From an uncultured Halieaceae bacterium (GTDB lineage: Bacteria; Pseudomonadota; Gammaproteobacteria; Pseudomonadales; Halieaceae), in NCBI GenBank assembly GCA_913031575.1, contig CAJWEV010000001.1:1-64000 (forward strand): 64,000 bases of DNA, in the 5' to 3' direction. Shown here piece by piece: positions 8,744-17,064 of this stretch. The translations under genes were made by a program, and so were the position numbers. The stretch's first letter is position 1. The number at the start of each line of letters is the position of its first letter. The notes beneath the pieces are model-generated. The model was not told the origin of the DNA, ran no database searches, and saw only the letters and a list, made by a program, of their open reading frames with translations.

Positions 8744-10483
8744 TTACGGGGTTAAATTGTCCGCAATCGCGTCGAGGAATCCATGCATATCGACAATCCG
8801 CTCCGTCTCGGGTGACGTGGTTTTGCCTTTTAGATCTCCGGTAATGGTTCCCTGCGCAACCGTTTCGATCAGCGCTGCCTTGAGGCGCGCGGCATACTCA
8901 TTGAGCGCGGGATTGTCCTCTCTCGTTGCGAGTTCCTCCAGGGCGCTCGCCACAGCGAATATCAGCGCTGACGAATTAAAGTTGGCCTCTTTACCCTCAG
9001 TCTCCAGATAACGCAGGTATAAATCGTGTGCTGTGCCGTGAGGTGCTTCAAATAGCTTGGTTCCATCTTTACTAATAATCACCGAGCTAGCCGTCGCAAG
9101 ACTGCCGCCAAGCGCCGCAGAAATATCAGAGAAGATATCCCCGTCCAGATTCTGCGCCGGATACAGGCCCCACCGAGGCGGATCGCAAATCATTTTGCTC
9201 AGCTGTCGAGAGGGTCGCATGATCATGAACGACGGCGGTGGTGTATCCAGCGCTGCCAGCTCTTTCCTGATCTCGAGAATGATCGAACTGTAGACTTCGT
9301 CGTAGTTAACAAACTCGCGCTTTAAGCCGAAGTAGACTTCTTTCTTGTTGAGCGCCGCGTCTTGAAAGACTTGGCTCACCCAGTCCTTGATGGCTTCTCG
9401 GTCGTTCGACATAAAGAGTACGGGGTCGCCTTCCTCGACATGTCGCGCATGCTTCTCCACGCCGTCGACGATAACCTTGATGACACCTTGCTCGGGTGCA
9501 GGCGTGTTGTAGCTGCCGTATTGGTCTCCACCACCAGCGCTCATGCGGGAAATAGAGACGTGGGCCTTGCGCTCGGGCAAGCCATAACGCTTAAGCTGCT
9601 GAACGAGCTTGAAAAGCTTCATACCACTGACGTTGTCAGGTACGCCCCAGAGTGCACGTTCAGGCGGATTGGAGACGATGCGAGCCGCCTGTGCGTCGAT
9701 CAGTTCGTAGTGATAGCTCAGTCCAGCCGCAGCGACCTTGTCTTTGTAATCTTGCTGGTAGATTTCTTCGATGGCCGCGCGCATAACGCCGTCATATCCC
9801 GAAACCACCGTATCTTTTAGTCCGAGATAGATGTCGCGATTTTCTGCGATGGCGCGTTGGAAAAAGCGATGTGCCCACGCTTTCACCTCGTCGAGGCAGT
9901 TAGTAGCTAACATCCAGGGGTCACCTTTATTTAGCGACCGTCGGTGCAACTCAATTGGATCGCCACTCGAGCCGACAAACATGACTTTGGCGACGCCCGT
10001 GGCATTTGAGAGCTCGCTATAACTGAAGTCCAAGCCCCCAGTCGCCATGGTATCAACTTCGATATCGCGATCGATCCAGTCGGGACGAACACTTTTCAGG
10101 TTGCGAAATTCGATGTCTTCGCGGGTGATATTGCCGCTGATGCCTTTTCGGATAGCGCCGTTTGGTGACTTGGTCGCTAGGGGGTGAAGCGAGCTCTCGG
10201 TAATATCGGGGTAATTTGTGAGCAAGTCATCGAGCTGAGCGCGGTTAACGGTCATGCCTGCGTTCTTGATGCCGACGCCGTGCTCTTTTAACGCAGCGAT
10301 AGCTTCGTGGATGATCTGCCCGTTACTGGTGAAGCGTTTAGGCGCCGAGAGATCAATTTCGACAAGCTCGATATCGAGGGGCAAGGACACAAAACGCGCC
10401 AGAATCTCGGTAAAGGCGACTTGCGCCATTTCATCACCGTGAAGTACGACTAATGGCTTTTCTACCTTTATCTTTTCACTCAA
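8744..10483 (-). CDS. Isocitrate dehydrogenase with internal domain duplication, probably NAD-dependent
   Basis: A TCA-cycle enzyme converting isocitrate to 2-oxoglutarate. The 579 residues compare with about 410 for ordinary dimeric IDH. Substrate residues in SPNGAIR (Ser106, Asn108, Arg112) and Arg121 are kept. So are the catalytic Lys in GLKDTVVSGYDG (Lys223) and the metal Asp residues in NLDGDIFSD (447-453). Residues about 163-285 and 333-445 are two copies of one module: each has KV(M/I) followed by GDP, then an FQxA helix, IY/VY-x-GLK, YD, and NPP/DPP near the end. Copy 2 has lost the KDT motif. In APHGTAHDLY the Arg-His pair that selects NADP in eukaryotic-type IDH (HGTVTRHY) is replaced by Asp487-Leu488, which suggests NAD. 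From memory, NAD-specific long homodimeric IDHs were reported from Congregibacter and a marine alga. Confidence 0.85.
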   Translation of the reverse strand: MSEKIKVEKPLVVLHGDEMAQVAFTEILARFVSLPLDIELVEIDLSAPKRFTSNGQIIHEAIAALKEHGVGIKNAGMTVNRAQLDDLLTNYPDITESSLHPLATKSPNGAIRKGISGNITREDIEFRNLKSVRPDWIDRDIEVDTMATGGLDFSYSELSNATGVAKVMFVGSSGDPIELHRRSLNKGDPWMLATNCLDEVKAWAHRFFQRAIAENRDIYLGLKDTVVSGYDGVMRAAIEEIYQQDYKDKVAAAGLSYHYELIDAQAARIVSNPPERALWGVPDNVSGMKLFKLVQQLKRYGLPERKAHVSISRMSAGGGDQYGSYNTPAPEQGVIKVIVDGVEKHARHVEEGDPVLFMSNDREAIKDWVSQVFQDAALNKKEVYFGLKREFVNYDEVYSSIILEIRKELAALDTPPPSFMIMRPSRQLSKMICDPPRWGLYPAQNLDGDIFSDISAALGGSLATASSVIISKDGTKLFEAPHGTAHDLYLRYLETEGKEANFNSSALIFAVASALEELATREDNPALNEYAARLKAALIETVAQGTITGDLKGKTTSPETERIVDMHGFLDAIADNLTP

Positions 10484-10656
10484 CGCGCGATCCCCCTAAG
10501 AACCATGGCTACAGCATCTGATGGCCGAAATTTTATGGCGCGCAGGGTACCGAATCACCCAATGAAACCCTAGGTTACTTTTGCACAACTGCTGGTTTTA
10601 AGCGCTGAAGCGTGCGTTTTTACCGACGAGGTGTCAGTGCGAAGGTGAGGCCCCGC

Positions 10657-13257
10657 TCAGCGAGGCTCTTCCAATAGGGCTCCAAAGAAGATGCCGTTGA
10701 CGAGCAGCCGCTGTGACCCCCACCAGAAGGCACGAAACGTTGGGCTATCCAGGCTCAGTACAACGGCACCTGCCCCCAGTTCATTCACCACTAAGCCAGC
10801 TGAATTTGCCACCAGCGCTCGGTTTTCGTCTGACATGTACCCAGAGAGCAGCGGGCTATCCGTATAAACGACGGGTGACGAGTAGGCGTTGTCCGAGGGG
10901 TTCATGAAGCGGTTCGTGGTTCTGAAGACGGCGAGCTGCTCCGAGTCATAGCCGTAACCCAGCGGATGTGACACGTCGAGATTGCCCGCTAATATCGCAC
11001 CGCGTACCAGTGTGAATGCGTACTCGTCCGACGCTGAAGCGAAAGAACGTCTCTCGGGTAGATTGCCCGCCTGCTCTTGAGCGCCAGCTCCTCTCTTGGC
11101 GGCTGCTTGGAGCTCGTTGGCTTGCGTTTGCTGGGCCGTTTTTCGCCAGGTGACGTCGGCAAGACCGTTATCAGCCGCCCAGGCTACGGTCGAGGCACCT
11201 TGGGCCCACAAAATGCCGCCCTGCTTGACGAAGCTTTCCATTTGCCTCGCGGCGCCTGATGAGCGCACAGGGCTCGTCATAATCACGTGGCTGTAATTTG
11301 ACAGATTCACTCGCCCTAGTAGGTGACTATCGACCATGGTGATCGGCATATCGACGCGTGTATCGAGGAGGTGCCATACCTCACCGTTGCTGTACGCCGA
11401 CGTATTGGGGCCGGTAATGAGCAAGACCTTCGGTAGAGCGAGCACGGAGAAGCCTCGACTACCGAGATCGATTCCCTCAGGGGTGTAGCTACTTGCTGCA
11501 GCAAAAATGCGCACGCCCAACGCTTTTGCTTCTCGCAAAAGCGCGACGGCATCGCCGGGGATGTCGCCCTTGATGGGTGGCGCAACGAACAGTGTGCCGT
11601 ACCCGAAACGCTGGCTCCCAGCGTCGGTGGTGAGTGCAGTAAACGGCGCCTTAGCCACGCGCACGTTGGCGCCAGTCTCAAGCAAGTCATAGAGCAGAGC
11701 GGGGGCTTTTGAGTCCCGCCAGTCAATCAGATAGCCGATCGGTGACACCGCAAGTTCACGGGTATTGGAGCTTGAACCGGCGCTGGCACCTAGCGGAGCC
11801 GTTTTCACATTGCGAACCGCATCACGTGTATGTGAGAGATTAAAAGCCCAAGGCAGTGTCCAGGTCGACACGTCGTAGAAGACGTTCTCTTCAAATTCCA
11901 GCTGTTCGCGCCACAAGGTTTCAAGGTAGGTTGCCTGGGACTGGTCGAGCGGAATCGCAACTGCCTCACCGGCTCGGAATGACGTGCCGTTCACCGTAAT
12001 GTCTTCCGCTAACCCTTCAACCTCGATCTGGTGTCCTCTTAGAATGCGGACAAATTCATTGAGTCGGGTTGGATCGCCCACGCTGCTTGCGAGGTAGTGT
12101 CCACGACGCTTTGGCTGGTTTTCGTAGAAACCTCGCTGGTAGGTGAGCAGTTCATCCTTCAATGCTGCAGTCGCTTTAATCGAAGAGAGGGATGCCCGGA
12201 ACTGGTTGGAAATACTGAACGGGAACGTGAGCTCGCCGTTGAGCGTGTCTTGCACGGCACCTCGAGACGAGGGCTGCTCAAAGAGAATACCCACTGTGCC
12301 AAAGAGATCGGGGTAGGTTGATCCTTTACCCATGAAAAAGTCGTCATACCCCTCTTCGGTGAAGTAGCGAATACCCTCACCGTCAAACACCTCCGCATGG
12401 AACTCGCCAATTTTGGCGGTCAGTGTTTGATTGATTTCGGGCGTCAGTGGGTTGGTGCGCTCTGGTTTGCCGGGCATAAAAAAGAAATTGCTGTTGCTAC
12501 CTTGCTCGTGAAAGTCGAGCTGGACGTTGGGTTTCCACTCATGGAATAGAGCCAATCGCCCACGGCTCTCTGGGTGCTGATGAGGTAGCCAGTCGCGGTT
12601 TAGGTCAAACCAGTAGTAGTTCGTCCGCCCATTGGGTACCGCCTCAGTGTGCTCACGGTCGTTTGCGTCGTGGCTAGGGTTCATGCCGCGGTGCCCATTC
12701 GTCCAGTAGGCAAATCGATCCAGTCCGTCAGGATTGAGCATGGGGTTAAAGATAATCACCACGTCCTCTAGCTGATCTAGAAGCGCCTCGTCCTGCGCAG
12801 CATTGAGGTAGTAGGCAACAAGCGGTGTTGAGTTAGCACCGCTGGGCTCATTTCCATGGATGCTGTACATCATATGTAGCACCGCGGGCTGGTCTGCGAG
12901 TACGACATTGGCCTTAGGATCGATCATTGAGACTCGTGCGGCTCTAATCTCATCGAGCCTGGCAATGTTCTCAGGCGTTGATATTGCGTAGCTGACCAGG
13001 GGGCGACCGCCATACGATCGTGCGTGCTCGCCAAGTGCTGTCATTCGTGCCGATGCATCCGCAAGCGCATCGAGATACGCCACGATTTCATAGTGATACC
13101 AGTGACGCTCTCCCACATCAACGCCCGTGACTTCCTTGGGAGTTGGCAGCGCGTCATCCAAGGCGGGTAGGTCAGCAAGAACATCATTGAGTGACAAGCT
13201 CACGGCGTGAGCATTAAGCGTCAAAAGAAAGGTCAGAGCAAAGAGTGCGTGTTTCAT
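10657..13257 (-). CDS. Secreted M14-family zinc carboxypeptidase
   Basis: An 866-residue exported peptidase with a Sec signal peptide (MKHALFALTFLLTLNAHA). The M14 zinc ligands are His134 and Glu137 in HGNEPSG and His250 in DFHEQG. The substrate Arg lies in DLNRDW (about 221) and the general base is Glu327 in ILFEQPSS. The C-terminal 450 residues form a class-I-glutamine-amidotransferase-like region (repeated alternating strands and helices, HVIMTSPV) seen in long M14 proteins of marine bacteria. It probably trims peptides in the periplasm. It is divergent from the GPH symporter gene. Confidence 0.88.
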   Translation of the reverse strand: MKHALFALTFLLTLNAHAVSLSLNDVLADLPALDDALPTPKEVTGVDVGERHWYHYEIVAYLDALADASARMTALGEHARSYGGRPLVSYAISTPENIARLDEIRAARVSMIDPKANVVLADQPAVLHMMYSIHGNEPSGANSTPLVAYYLNAAQDEALLDQLEDVVIIFNPMLNPDGLDRFAYWTNGHRGMNPSHDANDREHTEAVPNGRTNYYWFDLNRDWLPHQHPESRGRLALFHEWKPNVQLDFHEQGSNSNFFFMPGKPERTNPLTPEINQTLTAKIGEFHAEVFDGEGIRYFTEEGYDDFFMGKGSTYPDLFGTVGILFEQPSSRGAVQDTLNGELTFPFSISNQFRASLSSIKATAALKDELLTYQRGFYENQPKRRGHYLASSVGDPTRLNEFVRILRGHQIEVEGLAEDITVNGTSFRAGEAVAIPLDQSQATYLETLWREQLEFEENVFYDVSTWTLPWAFNLSHTRDAVRNVKTAPLGASAGSSSNTRELAVSPIGYLIDWRDSKAPALLYDLLETGANVRVAKAPFTALTTDAGSQRFGYGTLFVAPPIKGDIPGDAVALLREAKALGVRIFAAASSYTPEGIDLGSRGFSVLALPKVLLITGPNTSAYSNGEVWHLLDTRVDMPITMVDSHLLGRVNLSNYSHVIMTSPVRSSGAARQMESFVKQGGILWAQGASTVAWAADNGLADVTWRKTAQQTQANELQAAAKRGAGAQEQAGNLPERRSFASASDEYAFTLVRGAILAGNLDVSHPLGYGYDSEQLAVFRTTNRFMNPSDNAYSSPVVYTDSPLLSGYMSDENRALVANSAGLVVNELGAGAVVLSLDSPTFRAFWWGSQRLLVNGIFFGALLEEPR

Positions 13258-13393
13258 GATCGATACCTTAGGTTCAGCCTGTAGATATTAGGCCGGATTC
13301 GTACTGTAAGCGATAACCGACACCTTCTTTAATGCTGGGGGAGAGAGTAATCTCGATAAGAGTGCTAAAAATAACAATCCCATAGGAATCGCA

Positions 13394-14815
13394 ATGAGCG
13401 ATAACCATCGAGTCACTACCGGACGAAAAGTTGCCTATGGCTCGGGTTCTATAGCGTTTGGGGTTAATAGCAACGGCTTTGACTATTTTTTTCTGATCTT
13501 TTACAGCCAAGTGATGGGTGTCAGTGCCTACCTGGTGAGTCTGGCACTGATGATCTCGTTGATCGTCGATGCGCTCAGTGATCCCCTGATTGGCTATTTA
13601 TCGGACAACACACGATCGCGCTGGGGTAGACGTCATCCTTTTATGTACGCTGCCGCCTTACCCGCCGCCATTGCGTATTACTTCATCTGGAATCCGCCCG
13701 CGAGTCTTGAGGGCGATGCGCTTTTTCCCTACATCGTCACTATCGCCATTCTGGTTAGAACATTGGTAACGGTGTACGAAATACCGAGCTCTTCCTTGGT
13801 GGCAGAGATGTCTGACAACTACGATGAGCGCACCAGCATGCTCAGTTACCGATTTTTCTTCGGGTGGACTGGCGGCACACTAATGGGCGCTTTTACTACC
13901 ATCTTTCTTCTGGTTCCGACGGATACGATCAGCAACGGCATGTTTAATGTCGATGGCTACGGTAAATTTGGCGCTGTTGCCGCTTCGGTGATTTTCCTCG
14001 CCATCATAATCTCCTCGGTCGGTACGCATAAAATGATCCCCGATCTGAAGCCACCGCCGCCCCAGAGGAAGCTAAGCCTTGGGCTAATCTATCGCGAGGT
14101 GTTTGAGACTTTGGCAAGTCGGTCTTTTGCCGCCTTGTTTCTCGCGGCGCTTTTCGGGGCGGTTGCCTCGGGCGTTGCCACGACACTAAGCTTTTATCTA
14201 TCCACTTTTTTCTGGGGTTTTTCGTCCGAGCAGATTGGACTCATTTCTCTGAGCGTTGTTATTTCTGCCGTACTTGCATTTTTGTTTGCGCCGATTATTT
14301 CGCGACGTCTGGGCAAAAAGCGCGGTGCGATTTTGGTCGGGCTCTTGGCATTTACCGTTGCGCCAACCCCCATACTGCTGCGGCTATTGGGGTTGATGCC
14401 GGCGAACTCCGATCCTATGCTTTTTCCACTGGTGCTCAGTATTACCGTCATCGATGTCGCATTGATCATTGTTTATCAAACACTGAGTTCGTCAATGATT
14501 GCTGACCTGGTCGAAGAGGCGGAGATCAAGACCAAACGTCGTAATGAGGGTGTTTTTTTCGCGTCGGTAGCCTTCATTCGAAAAGTAACGCAAGGCATTG
14601 GTGCGGCTGTGGCGGGTGTGCTCCTGACAATAAGTCAGTTTCCCGTGGGTGCGATGCCGGATCAGGTGCCCGAGTCCGTACTCAGCAGCTTTGGTTGGCT
14701 TTACGTGCCCGTCATCTTCAGCTTATGGATGATTATGATTGCGAGCCTGTCACTGTACTCGGTGGATCGCGAGAAGCATGAGCAGAATCTAGCCACATTA
14801 AGGGCTGAAGACTGA
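13394..14815 (+). CDS. GPH-family sugar:cation symporter (MFS, MelB-like)
   Basis: A 473-residue inner-membrane carrier with about 12 transmembrane helices. The diagnostic GPH loop DPLIGYLSDNTRSRWGRRHP lies between helices 2 and 3, and GRKVAYGSGSIAFG precedes helix 1. Relatives co-transport glycosides, and in marine bacteria often unknown organic substrates, with Na+ or H+. There is no glycosidase next to it, so the substrate is open. It is divergent from the M14 peptidase gene and convergent with the thioesterase gene. Confidence 0.88.
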   Translation: MSDNHRVTTGRKVAYGSGSIAFGVNSNGFDYFFLIFYSQVMGVSAYLVSLALMISLIVDALSDPLIGYLSDNTRSRWGRRHPFMYAAALPAAIAYYFIWNPPASLEGDALFPYIVTIAILVRTLVTVYEIPSSSLVAEMSDNYDERTSMLSYRFFFGWTGGTLMGAFTTIFLLVPTDTISNGMFNVDGYGKFGAVAASVIFLAIIISSVGTHKMIPDLKPPPPQRKLSLGLIYREVFETLASRSFAALFLAALFGAVASGVATTLSFYLSTFFWGFSSEQIGLISLSVVISAVLAFLFAPIISRRLGKKRGAILVGLLAFTVAPTPILLRLLGLMPANSDPMLFPLVLSITVIDVALIIVYQTLSSSMIADLVEEAEIKTKRRNEGVFFASVAFIRKVTQGIGAAVAGVLLTISQFPVGAMPDQVPESVLSSFGWLYVPVIFSLWMIMIASLSLYSVDREKHEQNLATLRAED

Positions 14816-14833
14816 CTCCCGCCTCGCCCAGCG

Positions 14834-15604
14834 TTAGCGGCGATTTTCGGATCTCGGTAGTAAGCCCGTTTGACTGGAAACTGAGAGTAGCTGACCGTTT
14901 TGCGTGAACTGGTGAGTCACTCCCATCGCCGCGCCGTCTCGAAAGCCTGACATCTGTGTCACGCAAAGAATCCACTCTGTGGAATGTGTTGAGAAAACCC
15001 GGAAGGTGTTATCGAGACTGGTACCCCGAAAGCTCTCCGGATGTAAACCGAGCATAAAGTCAGAGGTGATAGCTAACAGTCCTGCTGTGATGGGAAGTGC
15101 GTCTTTGGAGCGAATCCACATTGCCCCCAAGCCTTTATCAGGCGCTTCTATGGCCATTCTTCGCTCAAACTGCGCAATCAGATCCTGATCATTGTTGTGG
15201 TCAAGGTCGGTTTTAATTGAACAGTCCTCCGGTGCTGCCACCGTCGGCATACTCACGAATTGACGCTCTGTTCCCTGGCGGCCACCGAGAGCTGCAGACA
15301 TCGTCTGAAGAACCGTACCGTCCGCAGTTAGTGTCACCAGGACCTGACTAATGCTCCGACCACCCCCTAATACCTCGACCTCAAAGTCGATTGACTGGTT
15401 CGCGAAGCCGGCGTTTATGAACTGAATCGTCGACCAAAGTAGCGGCTTACCAGAGACGATCTCTGCTGCTTCAATTGCGGCGGCCTGGGCAACACCTCCC
15501 ATGATAAATTCGCGGCCCGCAGGCCCTACACATGCCTGTGTCGATGCTAGAAGACAAAACTTCTTGGGATTTCTACCATTTGGTTTAGGAGACCAGAACA
15601 CCAT
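14834..15604 (-). CDS. Acyl-CoA thioesterase domain protein (double hot-dog, TesB-like)
   Basis: A 256-residue protein. FIMGGVAQAAAIEAAEIVSG resembles the long helix of a hot-dog fold, and the C-terminal half repeats the fold with STHSTEWILCVTQ and GMGVTHQF-like (AAMGVTHQFTQNG) signatures of TesB-type acyl-CoA thioesterases. It would hydrolyse acyl-CoA esters in the cytoplasm. The start ATG 15604 shares one base with the TGA of the upstream transporter gene (TGATG), so the two are translationally coupled. A longer in-frame extension to 15727 would lie within the transporter gene and is rejected. Confidence 0.75.
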   Translation of the reverse strand: MVFWSPKPNGRNPKKFCLLASTQACVGPAGREFIMGGVAQAAAIEAAEIVSGKPLLWSTIQFINAGFANQSIDFEVEVLGGGRSISQVLVTLTADGTVLQTMSAALGGRQGTERQFVSMPTVAAPEDCSIKTDLDHNNDQDLIAQFERRMAIEAPDKGLGAMWIRSKDALPITAGLLAITSDFMLGLHPESFRGTSLDNTFRVFSTHSTEWILCVTQMSGFRDGAAMGVTHQFTQNGQLLSVSSQTGLLPRSENRR

Positions 15605-16488
15605 CAGATGTCCTTGTTGCTGGATCGTATGACGTAAAAACACGCAGCAACAATCACTGCTGCACCTGACCACATTGATGCGCCTGGTAACTCGCCAAAC
15701 AAGAAGAAGCCAATAATCGCCGCCCATATCAGCTGGGTGTAAGTCATCGGCGCGAGTTTGGCCGCTGGCGCATGAGCGTAGGCGATTGTGGTGAGAGACC
15801 AGAAGCTCACCCCAAAAAACGCAGCCAGAACATAGCCGCCAAAAAGTTCAACAGTGGGCTGGATATCTATCAAAAAGAACACGGGAAGCACGTAAAGCGC
15901 AGGCAGGGTGTTAGCAAAGAAAGCTACGACAATTGGATCCTCGCTCTGCGATCGAAAGCGCAGGAGGACGACGGATAAGGCGTGGCAAAGAGAGGCTATT
16001 ATGGGCGCGAGATAGCCCAGCACAGGACCGCGAATATCCCCCGAGAGCAGGTGGGTTTCTGTGTTCACGATAAACAAGGCGCCGGCAAAGCCCACCAAGG
16101 TACCGATGACGACATCGCGCTTGAGCGACTCGCGCAAAAGCAACCAAGCTAGCGGTCCAATCATGAGTGTGCCGGTGAGCCCCAGAGCAGCTGCCGTAGC
16201 CAACGGTATTTGCGTGACCGACCAAAAAAATAAGCTCGCAGCCGAGATTTGAAAAAAGCCTCTGAACACGTGAAAGGGAACAGCAGACCAGCCAGGTAGC
16301 GGGGGCCGAAAGATAAACCACAGCGAGATAACGAGCACTGCACCAAGCGTGTACCGCCAGGCTGTAATGACCAAGACGCTCTCGTGCACTGACAATCCCT
16401 TAATCAAGGCATTCATGCAGGAGGCGCAAAAAATGGCTGTAGCCCCAAGAAAGTAGGGTGAGCGCGCAAATGATAAAATTTGAAGCAT
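15604..16488 (-). CDS. DMT-family transporter (two EamA domains)
   Basis: An inner-membrane protein of about 294 residues with about 10 transmembrane helices in two EamA repeats, each ending in a LLxExL-type motif (WLLLRESLKRD and FFLFGELPG). It is a metabolite or drug exporter of unknown substrate. I chose ATG 16488; a TTG seven codons upstream (16509) is an alternative, and neither has a strong ribosome binding site. It is coupled to the thioesterase gene by a 1-base stop/start overlap. Confidence 0.82.
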   Translation of the reverse strand: MLQILSFARSPYFLGATAIFCASCMNALIKGLSVHESVLVITAWRYTLGAVLVISLWFIFRPPLPGWSAVPFHVFRGFFQISAASLFFWSVTQIPLATAAALGLTGTLMIGPLAWLLLRESLKRDVVIGTLVGFAGALFIVNTETHLLSGDIRGPVLGYLAPIIASLCHALSVVLLRFRSQSEDPIVVAFFANTLPALYVLPVFFLIDIQPTVELFGGYVLAAFFGVSFWSLTTIAYAHAPAAKLAPMTYTQLIWAAIIGFFLFGELPGASMWSGAAVIVAACFYVIRSSNKDI

Positions 16489-16682
16489 AACTTGATGGTG
16501 ACGAGGCAACCGAAGCTTCAGGTATACGCTCGTTGTACAAACCTTTTTAACGCTAATCGCGGTCAGTTCAGATAATGCCCGCGAGACGCCTTGCTAGCGA
16601 ATGTTTTTTTAAAATTAATCTTTCGAAGTAGTTGAAAAATCAAGGCCTTTCCTAACCCCTCTCCATTAGTGGATTTGGTCTA

Positions 16683-16910
16683 TTAGCCGAGAACTTTGCG
16701 ATCTGGTGTTTTGTTCTCGATAAGTCGCAACATGCGGGTTCGATCTTCAGTCGTTACCGATGGTTTGCCCTGTAGGTATTCGCTGCAGGTTCGTGGCCTG
16801 TTGATAAAGTCATTGGCCGTTTTGAGCGCTGTAAATTGCCGCAGCTGCTATTTAGCAGTTAGTTCGCGATGATGGCATTGGCTACCATCGTTTGCTGCTT
16901 CCATCCCCAT
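16683..16910 (-). pseudogene. Possible small gene interrupted by an amber codon, in a 576-bp gap
   Basis: Between the DMT transporter and BVMO genes (16489-17064) no intact gene is seen. On the minus strand an ATG at 16910 with AGGAA 9 bases upstream opens a frame of 20 codons. TAG stands at 16850-16848, and the same frame then runs 54 codons to TAA at 16685-16683. The second part (ending RMLRLIENKTPDRKVLG) has ordinary protein composition; the first part does not look convincing. It could be a decayed small gene or chance. The rest of the gap holds a BVMO promoter region that I cannot define by motif. Confidence 0.25.
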
Positions 16911-17064
16911 CTTGAATTCCTAGTTAGAAAAAATTGATGCCAGAACAAGGTTGCCAAAGTAAGAGTGGTTCCATAAGGGGAAATACAGAGAAGCATCAAA
17001 CGAAGTTAGACTTTGCTACATTACAGGATAGGTCGGCAATTATACCGATTGGTGAGGACATCAC

